A DNA stretch of 64,000 bases from Pachyseris speciosa (lineage: Eukaryota > Cnidaria > Anthozoa > Scleractinia > Pachyseridae): positions 212,001 through 276,000 of the forward strand of contig JAEMWC010000756.1 in assembly GCA_016490735.1 (NCBI GenBank), in the 5' to 3' direction. Under the pieces are notes generated by a model that saw only the letters and a list, made by a program, of their open reading frames with translations, was not told the DNA's origin and did not search any database. Each line of letters begins with the position of its first letter. Within the stretch, counting starts at the first letter, position 1. Positions 47,133 to 57,699 of this stretch are shown piece after piece. The position numbers were made by a program, and so were the translations under genes.

Positions 47133-47384
47133 ACTTTCTCGTCAGTCCAATACATGTACTTCCCAACTACGAGTGATGTCCTCAACTTTTTTAAGTCCCT
47201 GCTCATCGGCTACCCAGCATTCAACACTGCCAACGAGTTGGCCAAAGAGGTTTACTTTCTGGGGAGGAGAAAGGCACAATGTTCCGGCCACAGGCAGCCC
47301 ACAATCGAAGTTAGAAACTTCGTTAAGGTTTTATTTTGGAGTGCATTTGCGTCCGAGTCGATAGATGCTACACCACTTCAGTGA
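47133..47384 (+). other. Unidentified open frame, possibly decayed coding sequence
   Basis: After ACTAAAAG the frame reads KTFSSVQYMYFPTTSDVLNF and continues FFKSLLIGYPAFNTANELAK to a stop after SIDATPLQ. Composition is protein-like with alternating hydrophobic residues, but I recognise no family, and the acceptor is weak. A frame in another phase overlaps it. It could be a fragment of a transposon protein. Confidence 0.2.
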
Positions 47385-47456
47385 TCTCATGGTCTTGAGC
47401 ATTTTTACTCAACTTAAAAATTTCCTTGCTTGTCAACTATAAACCTGAACACAAAA

Positions 47457-47616
47457 GCATATAAAGTGTGCCCAGCCCCAACATTTATTTCCGCTTAAAT
47501 AAATCTTTGCACCTGTTCAAACCGCATTGCACATTGCGCATTGGCCAGGTATAAAGATTTATTTAAGCGAAAAAAAAAATATTTTGGGGCTAGGTACATG
47601 TACACTTTAAATAAGA
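47457..47616. mobile_element. Palindromic MITE, about 160 bp
   Basis: CGCTTAAATAAATCTTTGCA on the left faces ATAAAGATTTATTTAAGCG on the right, and CCAGCCCCAACAT faces TTTTGGGGCTAGG. Arms are about 60 bases. Confidence 0.78.
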
Positions 47617-47790
47617 AAGTTTTGACATTGACAAACAACTCTTCAATCCCAGTTAATTAAAGCACTTTCTTTCACGCTGGATTTGCTGTGCAAACACCTG
47701 TGCAAACAAGGGGTGGGGGTGGGGGGTTATTATATCGCTACAGTCCAAGTTGAAACCTTAGATCTGCTAACCAATGCCATCTTTTTATCC

Positions 47791-48061
47791 CGAGTCCATT
47801 CAAAGGACCTATGGTGACAGGGCATTCTCTGTTGCAGCTCCGAAGCTATGGAAAGCGCTGCCCATCTGAATTAGGCAAACTAGATTGCTGTATCTATTTT
47901 TAAGAAAAATGTGAAGACTCATCTTTTTAGACAAGCTTTTCTTGTAATTTTATATATGTATTTATTTTTTATTTGTTTTAATTAATTTCTATTGTAGAAC
48001 TGTAAAGCGCCATAAGGCAGTTAGTGGATAAAGTGCTAAACAAATGGTTTTATTATTATTA
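47791..48061 (+). mobile_element. LINE ORF2 C-terminal fragment and 3' end
   Basis: The frame TYGDRAFSVAAPKLWKALPI matches the RAFS.AAP.LWN.LP motif near the end of CR1/L2-type ORF2. A second frame gives FKKNVKTHLFRQAF. The tail TGTAAAGCGCC...AATGGTTTTATTATTATT is a typical 3' end. Frameshifted and 5' truncated. Confidence 0.75.
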
Positions 48062-49532
48062 AAAAGGATAATGCACATTACATTTCCCTTTCTGGTAACT
48101 GGCGGTTGAATGTATCTGAATCATTACTGCTGTGTACTCAACAGTCCTCACCAGATTCATCTGCTATGTATGATACACCATCTTTTCAGGATAAGAAAGT
48201 TAACCAGAATAGCTGATTGTTAAATGACTAAGGGAAGATGAACTCTCCTGCAGAAGGCAGGTTTTTTTTCTTTAACATGTGAATTCTTAAGTTCAAAATA
48301 ACCAGCCGCTAAATTTACATTTTTCTCTACTGTCAATCATCAGATTTTTATCAAAGTCGTCAGCCGGGCAAGTAAGCCAGGTGCTGTACTTGCCCTGGCA
48401 AAATTTTGCTTGCCCTTGCGAAAGTGCAGAATTATAGAAAAAACTGTGACAAAATTATGTATAACTGGAACATTTGCCTTTTTTTATTTCCGTTGTGCAA
48501 TACTCCGCCTTATATATTTGTTTGTCACTTGTAAAGACAGCTGAAAAGACGGTTAGCGGTGGTCTCATGAATCGTAATGGACTCCAAACGACATTAAGAG
48601 CAGCCATCTGCTAACTAATTTTTCTGGGTAATAATTCTGTCTAATTTTGATGCAGTCTTGCAAAGTTCGCAAAACGCTGTGCTCCCAGTTGCAACTGTTT
48701 GAATTGTGGACTCAGTAGATGCTGATGCACAGTGCACCAACGCCAGCCATGGTTGTTCGTTTGCCAGAAGGGCAAGAAGGTACGCTTGCGTTCTTCCTGT
48801 TCATATCTCAACCAGGCTTCTTTTTCAGAAGCACCAGCTTCACTTTTCTTTTCCTTCACTGGAGGCGGCAAAACAACTTCCAAATATCTCCAGATCTCGT
48901 TTCGACCAGCTGTCGAACAACATTACTGTCACGTTCTGTGCAAATGCTGTTCTTCAGAGAAATACCAGCGGTTAACTAAATGAAAATTGAGCCTTCAATA
49001 ATAAAGAAGGCGCTCAAAATTAAGATTTCATTGCAGACGAAATTTGCACGTTATTCATTGTTTCCTGAAAGTTCCAAAAGGACGAGGAGTGATCAGAATG
49101 CATTTTACATGATAACATCATAATTATGAAAATTTAGAAAAGATGTTATGGTAGAGTTAAAATGTTACTCGTCCAAAGGACGAGTTTTGGAGTTAACTTA
49201 CTCGTCTGTACGACTATTTGGTCGTCTTGGATGACCGGACGAGTGTGAATATGGATCCCTGAATCCTCCCAGAGAGGATGTCACAGAAAACAAATATTTG
49301 CACTGTACAATCAAAAGGACAGTTTGCAGGATGTCAATGACAATCATTAGTTGGAAATTCACTTGGTTTTGAAAGGGGCAGTACACTGTATGGAAATAAG
49401 AATAATAACAATGTCGTCAAACCCTGGGGACCCCTGCTGGATTGACTGGTCCATGCCCAATACAGCAGAGATCACTGAGGTCACCATGACAAATCATAAA
49501 GTAACAACGAAAAACAACTTTCAGGACAGTCT

Positions 49533-49807
49533 AGAGCAGTTTTGAACTGAGTGTCGTAAAACCAAAACCAAAGCAATTACTCCAGCCAATCACAACAGAC
49601 TGAAACAGTGCAATGAACCAATCAGAATTCGAAGTAATTACTAATAGCCTGTGCAAAGCTTGTGCGTGTGCGCGTGCAAGTCATGATTGGTTTTGGTTTT
49701 GCTTCTCATTGGTTGAGAAAGTGGTGTGAGTTTTAGCTGACCAATCACAGAGCGAAGCAATGCAAAGCCAAAGCAAAACCAACAATCACTCAATTGAAAA
49801 CCGCTCT
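49533..49807. mobile_element. 275-bp MITE
   Basis: Left AGAGCAGTTTTGAACTGAGT, right (complement) AGAGCGGTTTTCAATTGAGT. The inside has AACCAATCA/TGATTGG and CCAAAGC blocks in inverted order. Confidence 0.83.
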
Positions 49808-49890
49808 ATGAAAGAAATAATTACTTTTACTTTGGAACAGTGTTTGCCTGGTCAATTAAAAAGATTAGTGTCCTTTTAATTTGCACTCGT

Positions 49891-50042
49891 GCATTCCTTT
49901 TGAGTCTATTATATTTGACACCATTACCAGTCCTAGGGGCATCAGTTTTTGCCAAATTGTGCAGCGGCATTCCTTTTGAGTCCATTATAACTTGACACCA
50001 TTACTAGTCCTAGGGGCATCAGTTTTTGCCAAATTGTGCAGC
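49891..50042 (+). repeat. 76-bp tandem duplication downstream of PFDN1
   Basis: The unit begins GCATTCCTTTTGAGTC and ends GCCAAATTGTGCAGCG. Two head-to-tail copies (49891-49966 and 49967-50042) differ at a few bases, so this duplication is older than the one at 22537. Confidence 0.93.
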
Positions 50043-50171
50043 TTACTGTAATAGAGTTCAGAGGTCCCTACATGTATAAGCTGGCACATTGAAGCTGCTA
50101 CTGTATGCCCTTCACTCTTATTCCACCCAGAACAAAACCATTGAAAACAAAGTTATACGAGTCTTAAAAAT

Positions 50172-50252
50172 TTATTTTGGTCTACTAGCTAACATCTCTC
50201 TGATGTTGTCTTCGTGTTCCTTGACACTTCTCTGAAGATATTCTTTGTTGGC
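50172..50252 (-). CDS. PFDN1: PFDN1 exon 4
   Basis: Acceptor TATTGCAG, 81 bases to TAA. It encodes ANKEYLQRSVKEHEDNIREM and LASRPK. Human PFDN1 has SVKEAEDNIREML at the same place. Confidence 0.94.
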   Translation of the reverse strand, partial: ANKEYLQRSVKEHEDNIREMLASRPK

Positions 50253-52977
50253 CTGCAATATAAAGGGGAAAATCATTCATTTCATGTATAATGTACATGT
50301 TCCTTGCATGCAATTGTTTTTGACCTTCACATTATCTATTTCACATTCCATTCCTAAGTCAGTTTACAAGAGTCAAGTCAAGTTTTCAAGATTTTTCTTC
50401 ACCTAACTTTTCTTAGCTGGTTGCTCAACATATTATTGACTTAGAAACTCAATTTGCAACAGTGAAAAAACTGCAAACCTACAATGTGGCTACTTGGATA
50501 TGGGGTGCCTGTCTGTTTGTACAGTATTTGGTTTTAATTTGGAAGCTTTTCTTTTCCTCAGATACACTAACCATCATCTTTGCAACTTAAATTGCTGCGG
50601 GTTCCTCATTGAGAAGCCTATCAACCAGAAGCTGTTAGTAGAAAAATATTTTTCTGATCTGCAAGTTATTAACCGCTCGGCTTATAGAAGAAGAAATACG
50701 GTACTCTGGCTGGCTGTGAATGCTAAATATAATTATTCACTTTAAAGAACTTTTCAGAAGCAGCCAATAACAAATACAACACAACATTATTTTGTGTAAT
50801 TAAAAAAAATTAATGCATAATGAATAGACATATTTTGTTCCAAAATAGTAGTTGTTCAATGCAATTATGTTACCTCAATGCTTTTAATTTTTTCCTCATT
50901 ACTCTGGAGTTTTTCTTCTAATTCCTTTCTAATGTAAGACACAGGCTGGAGTACAAACCTGTTGTAATTTAAACACAAAGTAACATCACTCATATACACT
51001 TAATGCCACCTCAGTTCTTCTGATATGAAAGCAACATTGGCAAACATTTTTGTAAGTACTGCTCAAAATATAAGATTGTCACTCTCTTGATTATAAAGTC
51101 AAAAAGACTTCCGAACTGACCATAGCCAAATTTGTAAAAAACAAATAGAATGCATGAATGTTACCATAACGCTGATCAGTCATTAGTTAGACATTCTAAT
51201 GATGATGAAAAAGTGCCACCAAAATTACCATGACCCTAAATTGCTAGACTCACATTCTTCCTATTGATTTGTAGGTCCTTGTGTCTGGAGGTAAGGAAGC
51301 TAACTCTTGGTCTGTCAATCTGGCATGAGTAATATTCCTTCTTAGCTGCATTATTTGACCTTCTGCAAGCTTTACCCGCTGCGTAGTTTCAATCATTTTT
51401 CCTTGAAGCTCCTGAAAAGCCTGAAGTGAAGAGGGGTGCACTTTGAAGGGGCAATGTAACACTACTTGGAAACTTTATAAAAAGCTAGAAGGTGTCTTCA
51501 CATCAACTGAATTCCAAAAATAATGCTCTAGTTTTGTTATTAAAGACTATTTGAAGGTATTGAAACTGTTTCCTCTCTCCTGTTGCTACGGATGGCAAGG
51601 ATGGAAATGGATCGAAACGATGCTGTGTCTTAAAAAATCATCAAGGGGGCTTTGGATGATTTAAGGCTAACCTGAGATTGGTATTTCTGTTAATGCATGG
51701 CTTTATACAAAGGTAGGTGAAGATATTATTTGACAAATTTCTTGGTTGCCATTACTTTCTAGCAATAGGATCTGAGCTCGCAAGATTCTCCAGTGATGAG
51801 GAGGGTGGCCCCTTGTCAAATACTGTAAGTACCCTCATGTGCCTTTACGACTCCATGAAGTCTGACATCATGTTCCAATTTTGCATTCATCAGTTTGAAG
51901 ATGCACCTTTAAATTGAATTACTTGACACTGTATACATGTACCTGGGGGAAAATTAATGCTTGACATTCACAGTACATTTATGAGCCCCTGCCAGGGTAA
52001 ATTCCAACAAGCAACGTGGCCCAAAAGGTAGCAGCAGCACAGAAAATGAAATCCCGACAGGCAACATCATTCCTGGCAAAATTTTGACAGTGGCATTGAG
52101 GCCAAGAATTAGCTATTTAAACACCAACACGGGAGATTTTAAAATTCAGACAAGCGACACAGGGCCCTATACCTGCCAACTTTTTCTGAGTCAACTGGGT
52201 TAGACTTTCGTCTCCTCATGACCGGAATTTCCGAAAATGTTCTGGTGACTTCCGTCTGATCTGCTTTCTCCGATGACTTCTGAACACTTCCAAAGCTATT
52301 TGAAGCTTTTCTGATGGCTTTCGAACGTATTTCAGTCCCTCAAATGCAAACTGAAACGTGACATTTTAGCGCGTTCTGCTACAGTTAGGACTCAAACTCG
52401 ACATTAAGCACCATTCAGGTTGGAACATTTACGGGGAATATTGAATTGATTTTTGTTGTTAATGTGTTAAAGAACAAGTCATCCTGATTTCTAAGTCAGA
52501 CGTGAGAAATTGTCCTCAATGCGTGAGATCGACGTCTTTGGTCCGCAGGCGTGAGACTCACGCAAAATGCGTGAGAGTTGGCAGGTATAGGACCCTCCCC
52601 TGGCAGAGCCTCATGTACATGTGAGTCTCGTGTGCTGACGGCAGACGACAAGTAACCTGAGATAAATGCCAGCAAGTACACACGTAAAGGACACTTGCCA
52701 AGTCATGTATGTACTTTCTCCAAGTGTCACTAGAAAAGCTGATGAAAACTCCTCAGAAAAAGGATCATGGTACACAATGATTTTGTTTTGGATGAAAATA
52801 GTTGGAAATAATGATCTTTTCTTAGAAAACGACATCAAATGGCTTCGTATTTTGGTATAAATGTATAGATAACATAAGGTCAAAATCTTTCCTCGTTTTA
52901 TAACCTTTGAGTGACAAAGATTGCGAGGCTAGGGTGATCCTTACCTTTCGCAGCTCCTGATCAAATGTGGTCGCCAT
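50172..52977 (-). CDS. PFDN1: Prefoldin subunit 1 (four exons, 121 aa)
   Basis: A beta-type subunit of the hexameric cytosolic prefoldin chaperone, which hands actin and tubulin to the TRiC/CCT chaperonin. Exons 52945-52977, 51254-51420, 50874-50958 and 50172-50252 add up to 366 bases with all phases fitting. The product has 121 residues (human 122). The start MATTFDQELRKAFQELQGKM, the middle VKLAEGQIMQLRRN and LTDQELASLPPDT, then GRMFVLQP and the end SVKEHEDNIREMLAS fit PFDN1: two coiled-coil helices around a beta hairpin. The stop overlaps an AATAAA. The gene is head to head with the FAM185A-like gene. Intron 1 carries a 430-bp repeat. Confidence 0.95.
50874..50958 (-). CDS. PFDN1: PFDN1 exon 3
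   Basis: Acceptor TTACAACAG, donor GAG|GTAACA. It encodes FVLQPVSYIRKELEEKLQSN followed by EEKIKSIE, the start of the second helix. Confidence 0.93.
51254..51420 (-). CDS. PFDN1: PFDN1 exon 2
   Basis: Acceptor TTCACTTCAG, donor AAGAAT|GTGAGT. It encodes AFQELQGKMIETTQRVKLAE and on to PPDTRTYKSIGRM, that is, the first helix and the hairpin. Confidence 0.94.
52165..52594. mobile_element. 430-bp inverted-repeat element in PFDN1 intron 1
   Basis: It starts CCCTATACCTGCCAACTTTT and ends GAGAGTTGGCAGGTATAGG, inverted. A second, more decayed copy is at 54219-54655 in the first intron of the neighbouring FAM185A-like gene. The inside has CTTCCGA/TTTCCGAAAATGTTC blocks. Confidence 0.8.
52945..52977 (-). 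CDS. PFDN1: PFDN1 exon 1
   Basis: ATG GCG ACC ACA ... CGA AAG then donor GTAAGG, 11 codons. The start lies in GTCAAGATGGCGACC, a good match to a YY1 site, as in many housekeeping genes. Confidence 0.92.
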
Positions 52978-53159
52978 CTTGACAGTTGGAAGTCAACCGA
53001 GAGGTCCTGGAAATAGGATTCACCTGATCGCTTGCGCAGAACGTGCGACCGCTGGTATAGATAAGCCTAAAAAATCTAAAAAATCAATATGGCGGACATC
53101 TTAGGAAAGCTTTAAACTAATATTTTCTGTGATTTCTTCGCTATATTCAGACTTTTAGA
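52978..53159. promoter_or_regulatory. Divergent promoter between PFDN1 and FAM185A-like gene
   Basis: Only 182 bases separate the two start codons, so both 5' UTRs and the promoter must lie here. No TATA box is placed plausibly for either gene. CAATATGGCGGACATC (53085-53100) and CAAGATGGCGACC at the PFDN1 start are YY1-like, which is typical of TATA-less animal housekeeping promoters. Expression from one shared open region is inferred. Confidence 0.65.
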
Positions 53160-53492
53160 ATGTTAAAAACTAGTAGATTGTTTTCAAGTCTCACACCAGC
53201 AGCTGTCCTGTTCTATCGTTCTCAGATTCGCTACAAGACACAGTGTTTGGACCACACAAACATCCCAGCACCGTTCAGTAGGCCGCCGACAATTATCATC
53301 AAGAGTCCTTATTCAGTCAACATTAAACCCATCGATCCTGTAGAATTTGGGGATATCAAAGCTGTAGTAGGATTTCTTTACTTGGAGACAGAAACAGAGG
53401 AAGAACTCTCACCAGAAGTGAAGACAGCATTTCAGCAAGACATAAAATATGTGGTGAAGGCTGTCATGTCTCCTTCAAGGGACTATGTAGAG
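53160..53492 (+). CDS. FAM185A: FAM185A-like exon 1
   Basis: ATG 53160 with A at -3 (AGAATGTTA); donor GAG|GTAAAA after DYVE. 111 codons. Contains the presumed targeting peptide and SPYSVNIKPIDPVEFGDIK. Confidence 0.9.
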
Positions 53493-56400
53493 GTAAAAAT
53501 TCAATATTTTCCCCGCGAAATGCGGAAGTAATGGATTCTGGGTTTAGCAAGTCAATTTTAATTTGTTGCTGGACAAACTTGGACAGTTTAACTCAAGAAA
53601 CATGACTGAATCCATTAGGAAACTCCCAGTCAAAAAAAGGTAAAGAAACTTTATTTATACACGGTTACAATTTAAAGCTGCAAGCTTGTGTGGCCGAGAA
53701 ATGTTGGTTTTTGAGGAGAGGGGAAAACAAGAGTACCCGGAGAAAAACCTCTCAGAGCAGAGTAGAGAACCAACAAACTCAGCCCACTTATGACGCAGAG
53801 TCCGGGAATCGAATCGTGGACACAAAAAGTCACCACTGCGCCAACCCTGCTCCCCACATTTCTTTACTTGGAGACTAAAAACGATTAAGAACTCTCCCCA
53901 AAAGTGAAGACAGCATTTCAGCAAGACATAAAATATGTGGTGAAGGTGTTTATGTCCCCTTCAAGGGACTATGTAAGGTGAGAATACAATATTTCCCTCG
54001 CAAAATGCTGAAGTAATGATGCTGTCCAAGTTCGTCCCTAATCCTTACATGTAAATTAACTGCATCCATATTTTCTGCCATTAAGATTGACACCTTCAAA
54101 TAAATAAATAATTAAACAAATAAATATACTTGTCTCATACACTAGGATTAGGTTGCATGTGATGTGGCTTTCCAAATCTGTGAAGACCACTTTCAGTGAA
54201 GCATGTTTGCAATGTTACCCCTATACCTGCCAACTTTTTCTAGTGAAATGCATGAGATTTTCATTACCTCATGACCAGGATTTCCGAAAATGTTCCAGCT
54301 ACTTCAGCCAATTTCCCAAAGACGTCCGAATGCTATCAAAAATTTCTGAAGTTGTTTCAATGACTTCTGAACATTTTCAAAGTAACTTTCAAAGCTAGTT
54401 TAAGCTCATTCCCAGTCCCTCAGAAGCAAACTGAAATGTGACTTTTTAGTCCATTCTCATACAGTAAGGACTCACCGTCTACTGGAAACTTTTTCGGGGA
54501 AATCGAATTGGACTTTTGTTGTTAATGTGCTAAAGGAAGCGTAATCTTGAGTCAGGCATGAGAAATTGTTCATGATGCGTAAGATCGATGACTTTGATCC
54601 ATAGGCATGAGACTCACATATACAGTGTAATGCATGAGGTATACTCTGATGCCTGCAAAATAAACAATAGTTTTTTTAATATGCAATGGTTGCTATAAAT
54701 TATTTTTCATTGTATCTATATGTATGCCTATATGAGAAAATGCAAGGATTTTCTTTTGAATAAGCTTTTACTCCCCTTATTTTATTGTTGGTTTTTTTAT
54801 TCTTAGGTGACTTGCTCAGAGCAGCATCAATTCCAATACCCTCCAAAGGACATAAGCTTACATTTCCATGTTCCTGTTGATTATGGTGCAGAAATTGAAG
54901 TCAGGGGTGATGCTAATGTAGATATCAGAAACCTTGAAGGGCAACTCTATGAGATAGTGACTGATCAAGGTTCTTGTGAGTTGAAAAATCTGAGAGGATC
55001 ACGTTTGAGTGTGGAGACAAATGGTGGTTACATAAAATGTGATTCACAGCTACTTTTTGGATTTGGAATTCTTGATGCAAAGAGGAAAGGAAATATTTCT
55101 GTGAAAAAACTACAAGGGAAAAAATTTTGTGTGGATGTGGAAGATGGTGATATTGATGTCGAAGCAACATATCTGCTGAGGGCTGAATTAACTTCTAAAG
55201 GAGGGCATGTCAGACTAGGAGATATTCATGGTGAGTTCTTAATAATATTATTGTATCAATAGAGGAATATGTACTTATTGACTGAGTTGGAGGGCCAGAC
55301 GGGAAAATATTTGGCATAAGGTTTGACAAATTTGCGCAGAAAATTGATCTAATATGTTGTTTGTATTTGTTCTCTGGTTGTAAACTCAATTTACATAATT
55401 TAATAGACGCAACGAAATCCTCTAAATTCTTATCGCTCGGACCGTAAGTGTTTTTAACAGGGCCATACGGCTTTTTCGGTATGGCCCTCATATGGGGATT
55501 TTCTCAGTAGTTTCACAATGAAAGCGCACGCAAGGCCATACGGGTCATATGATAACGAGGTTTCATTTTGTCATTCATAAAATATTAGGGTGCTCATTAG
55601 CCGTGCCAGCAATGTCATCAAACATGTTACTTCAAAATATAAACTACCCTAATATTATTGGAGCAACCACTTTACGATCATTCGTAATTTGTGTTGTTAG
55701 ACAAAGGGAAATAAAGTTGTTGTTGTCAGTACAACTTGTACATTGTGGGCAAAATATCCAGCAAATAATCTTGTAGGAACAGCATTGGTTTTGAATTAAA
55801 CATTTTGTTTACATGTTCAGGGTTGACTGAGGTAAAAGTTGACAGTGGAGACATTTCAGTTGGTTCAGCTTCTGGAAAACTAAAGGCAGTTACCAAAAGT
55901 GGGAATATTAATGTCAGCTTGTCACATCACGATGATGTAACACTAAAATCAGAGGAAGGTAAATAGTTACATGTTCAGTTGGTTTGCAGTTTTACCAAAC
56001 AGATGTAAAATGTTGCAGTTGAAATTTTTTTGAAACCACACTGATTGACGACTGTAATGAATATATGTTTGTGAGAAAGGAAAACTTGATGGGTTTTGGA
56101 AATTTTACACCAAAAACAAATAATTATTTATACCTTACCCATGCAAATGCACAATACTATAAAGCAAAGGATGAGATGGATCATGACAACTGTAAGTTAG
56201 TGCAACCTTTTTTCAATATTATTGCAGAAATGAAACTGGAATAAATTTCGCTCAATGGGTTTGTGTGTAATTCGAACCCACGACCACTGCAATACCTGTA
56301 CAGTGTGGTGCTCTACCAATTAAGCCAACATGTCAGTTGGTAGCTTGTCATTTTGTGCCAAAAAGGTCTTCAAAAAAGGCCTGAGTTTTGTAGACAACGC

Positions 56401-56790
56401 ATCAGTGCCAAAAGGGAACTGAGGAGACTACAAATTTTTATCTTAAGTGTAAGCAATTAGTGTAAGGAAGGTCACTTTCAACAGCGTGAAGATTCTTTTG
56501 CTGGGAAATATTATAATTTCTCATTTCTTGCAGGAAACATCAACATAAAGACATTAGAGGAATCAGTTTCTTCAGCAATTCAAGTAAAGTCTAAAGCAAT
56601 TGACGTAGACTCTAATGTGAACTTCATTATCAATGAGGAAGACATAGGAGAAAATTTCACAGTAATGACAGCCAAACTGAACCCCAAGGAAGACAAAGAA
56701 GAGCAAACAAGGACAATATCTGCACAGGCAAAACTTGGATGTGTGACGTTTGAAAAAAATGACTGGTTCAATTCTCTGAAATTAAAATAA
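53160..56790 (+). CDS. FAM185A: FAM185A-like DUF4097 protein (four exons, 383 aa)
   Basis: Exons 53160-53492, 54807-55230, 55821-55958 and 56534-56790, all phases fitting, 1152 bases, 383 residues (human FAM185A about 392). The product has a basic, Ser-rich, acid-free N-terminus (MLKTSRLFSSLTPAAVLFYR), which looks like a mitochondrial targeting peptide. It continues with a series of short beta repeats of the DUF4097 type: VDIRNLEGQLYEIVTDQGSC, SVETNGGYIKC, GNISVKKLQGKKF, VKVDSGDISVGSASG and KSGNINVSL. The function of the family is not known to me. It is the head-to-head partner of PFDN1. Intron 1 has a SINE, a decayed duplicate of the exon-1 end, and a repeat element; intron 3 has a SINE. Confidence 0.92.
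53640..53862 (-). mobile_element. tRNA-derived SINE in FAM185A-like intron 1
   Basis: On the minus strand the head GGGTTGGCGCAGTGGTGAC (A-box) and GATTCGATTCCCGG (B-box) are followed by CTCTGAGAGGTTTTTCTCCG and a GGGTACTC/TTTTCCCCTCTCC body, then an A/T tail. This body is common in anthozoan genomes; the family name is not certain. It is directly next to the decayed exon duplicate. Confidence 0.75.
53863..54018 (+). pseudogene. Decayed duplicate of the end of FAM185A-like exon 1
   Basis: TTTCTTTACTTGGAGACTAA, GTGAAGACAGCATTTCAGCA, GACATAAAATATGTGGTGAA and CCTTCAAGGGACTATGTA repeat 53379-53525 with the donor region and the first intron bases (ATACAATATTTCCC). One base is lost near the donor (GTAAGGTGAG), and ACTAA AAACG breaks the frame. 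It has no acceptor in front, only a SINE. Confidence 0.88.
54219..54655. mobile_element. Second copy of the 430-bp inverted-repeat element
   Basis: CCCTATACCTGCCAACTTTT and the inner TTTCCGAAAATGTTCCAG match 52165-52594 in the same orientation. The right end is eroded (ATGCCTGCA). It lies in intron 1 of the FAM185A-like gene. Confidence 0.75.
54807..55230 (+). CDS. FAM185A: FAM185A-like exon 2
   Basis: Acceptor TTATTCTTAG, donor CATG|GTGAGT. It encodes VTCSEQHQFQYPP, HFHVPVDYGAEIEVRGDANV and the first DUF4097 repeats, up to VRLGDIHG. Confidence 0.93.
55821..55958 (+). CDS. FAM185A: FAM185A-like exon 3
   Basis: Acceptor ATGTTCAG, donor GAAG|GTAAAT. 138 bases encoding GLTEVKVDSGDISVGSASGK and LKAVTKSGNINVSLSHHDD. 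Confidence 0.92.
56240..56345 (-). mobile_element. tRNA-derived SINE head in FAM185A-like intron 3
   Basis: The minus strand reads TGGCTTAATTGGTAGAGCA (A-box) and GTGGGTTCGAATTACACAC (B-box) with about 35 bases between. The stems of a functional tRNA do not close well, so a SINE head or tRNA pseudogene is more likely than a working tRNA. Confidence 0.6.
56534..56790 (+). CDS. FAM185A: FAM185A-like exon 4
   Basis: Acceptor TTTCTTGCAG; runs to the TAA after WFNSLKLK. It encodes NINIKTLEESVSSAIQVKSK and the C-terminal ISAQAKLGCVTFEKNDW. Confidence 0.92.
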
Positions 56791-57699
56791 CGTTTGTAAA
56801 TGTCTTGTCAGGAATAATTATTGTTGTATCATTCATCCATTTTGATTGTTGAACTGGTAGTGTAGCTCGATTTGGCATTTTTCTTCATAGAATGGGTTCT
56901 GTTTTGTCCATGTTCGGGTTTTACATGGAGGAGGACTTTGCTGAGTGGAGGACCTTGCTAAAAATTAAGTTTGTGATTGTTATAAATAACAGCTGCAGCA
57001 TGTACAGCTGTTCCACAAATTACAATGTCAGAAAAGCCCTACATTTTACTTGTGGAAATTTTGTCTGCTTTTCCAAACACAATTTTCAGCACAGTTCCAC
57101 ATTCAAAGCGACTGAAGAAATTGAAGGGCTTGGTAGAAAACTATGCAAACTGTAAGTGGTTATTTGGGTGAACGCGTCTTTTGGCCCATGTTTTCTCAAA
57201 GACTACGCGCAAAGTAGCGGAAAAAAAATGCAGGGCAATGTTTACCATATAAAAACAAACCCGTATGCGAAAATCAGCAATTTTTAAGAAAAATAAAAAA
57301 AAAAATACAAAATCCACTTGGCATAGTTTTCCACCAAGCCCTTCAATATTGTAGTAAGGCCACATGGTTAACTTTGCAATTGAGGAGGATCTGGGACTAG
57401 ACTTGTGTAAATCTCATACCCAGATCTCTCTCATATGTACATATAGTCCCACTTACCTGTTCCTCGACCTTCCTCTTTCGCACCCCTTTGTGAGGCATTT
57501 GGTTTCATTCATATTCATCATATTCCTTTGCCCATCTCCTCTTTCTCCAATCGAAGCATAAAGATTTACATCTACATGATTTCAGCACTCGGCAAAGTCC
57601 CATTGACGTATGGCTGTTATGCGTGTGGCCTAATACACCATAAGCCTTTTTGGGACATCACGCCAATCCGGCCACTTGCTGAATGGAACAGGTCAGCAC

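Larger units (their letters stand above)
46895..50171. other. Intergenic region between the KLHL gene and PFDN1
   Basis: It holds the KLHL promoter side, a MITE, a LINE tail, a further MITE and a 76-bp tandem duplication (listed separately). A frame at 47133-47384 is the only stretch with protein-like composition. The frame at 48641-48883 on the minus strand (VVLPPPVKEKKSEAGASEKE) has no splice or family support. Confidence 0.55.

Noticed and set aside
48641..48883. Minus-strand frame with PPPVKEKKSEAGASEKEAW
   Set aside because: Composition is suggestive, but the other two plus-strand frames are equally open and no splice sites or family were found.
56275..56340. Possible tRNA gene in the FAM185A-like intron
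   Set aside because: B-box GGTTCGAATT is present, but acceptor and anticodon stems do not close; more likely a SINE head.
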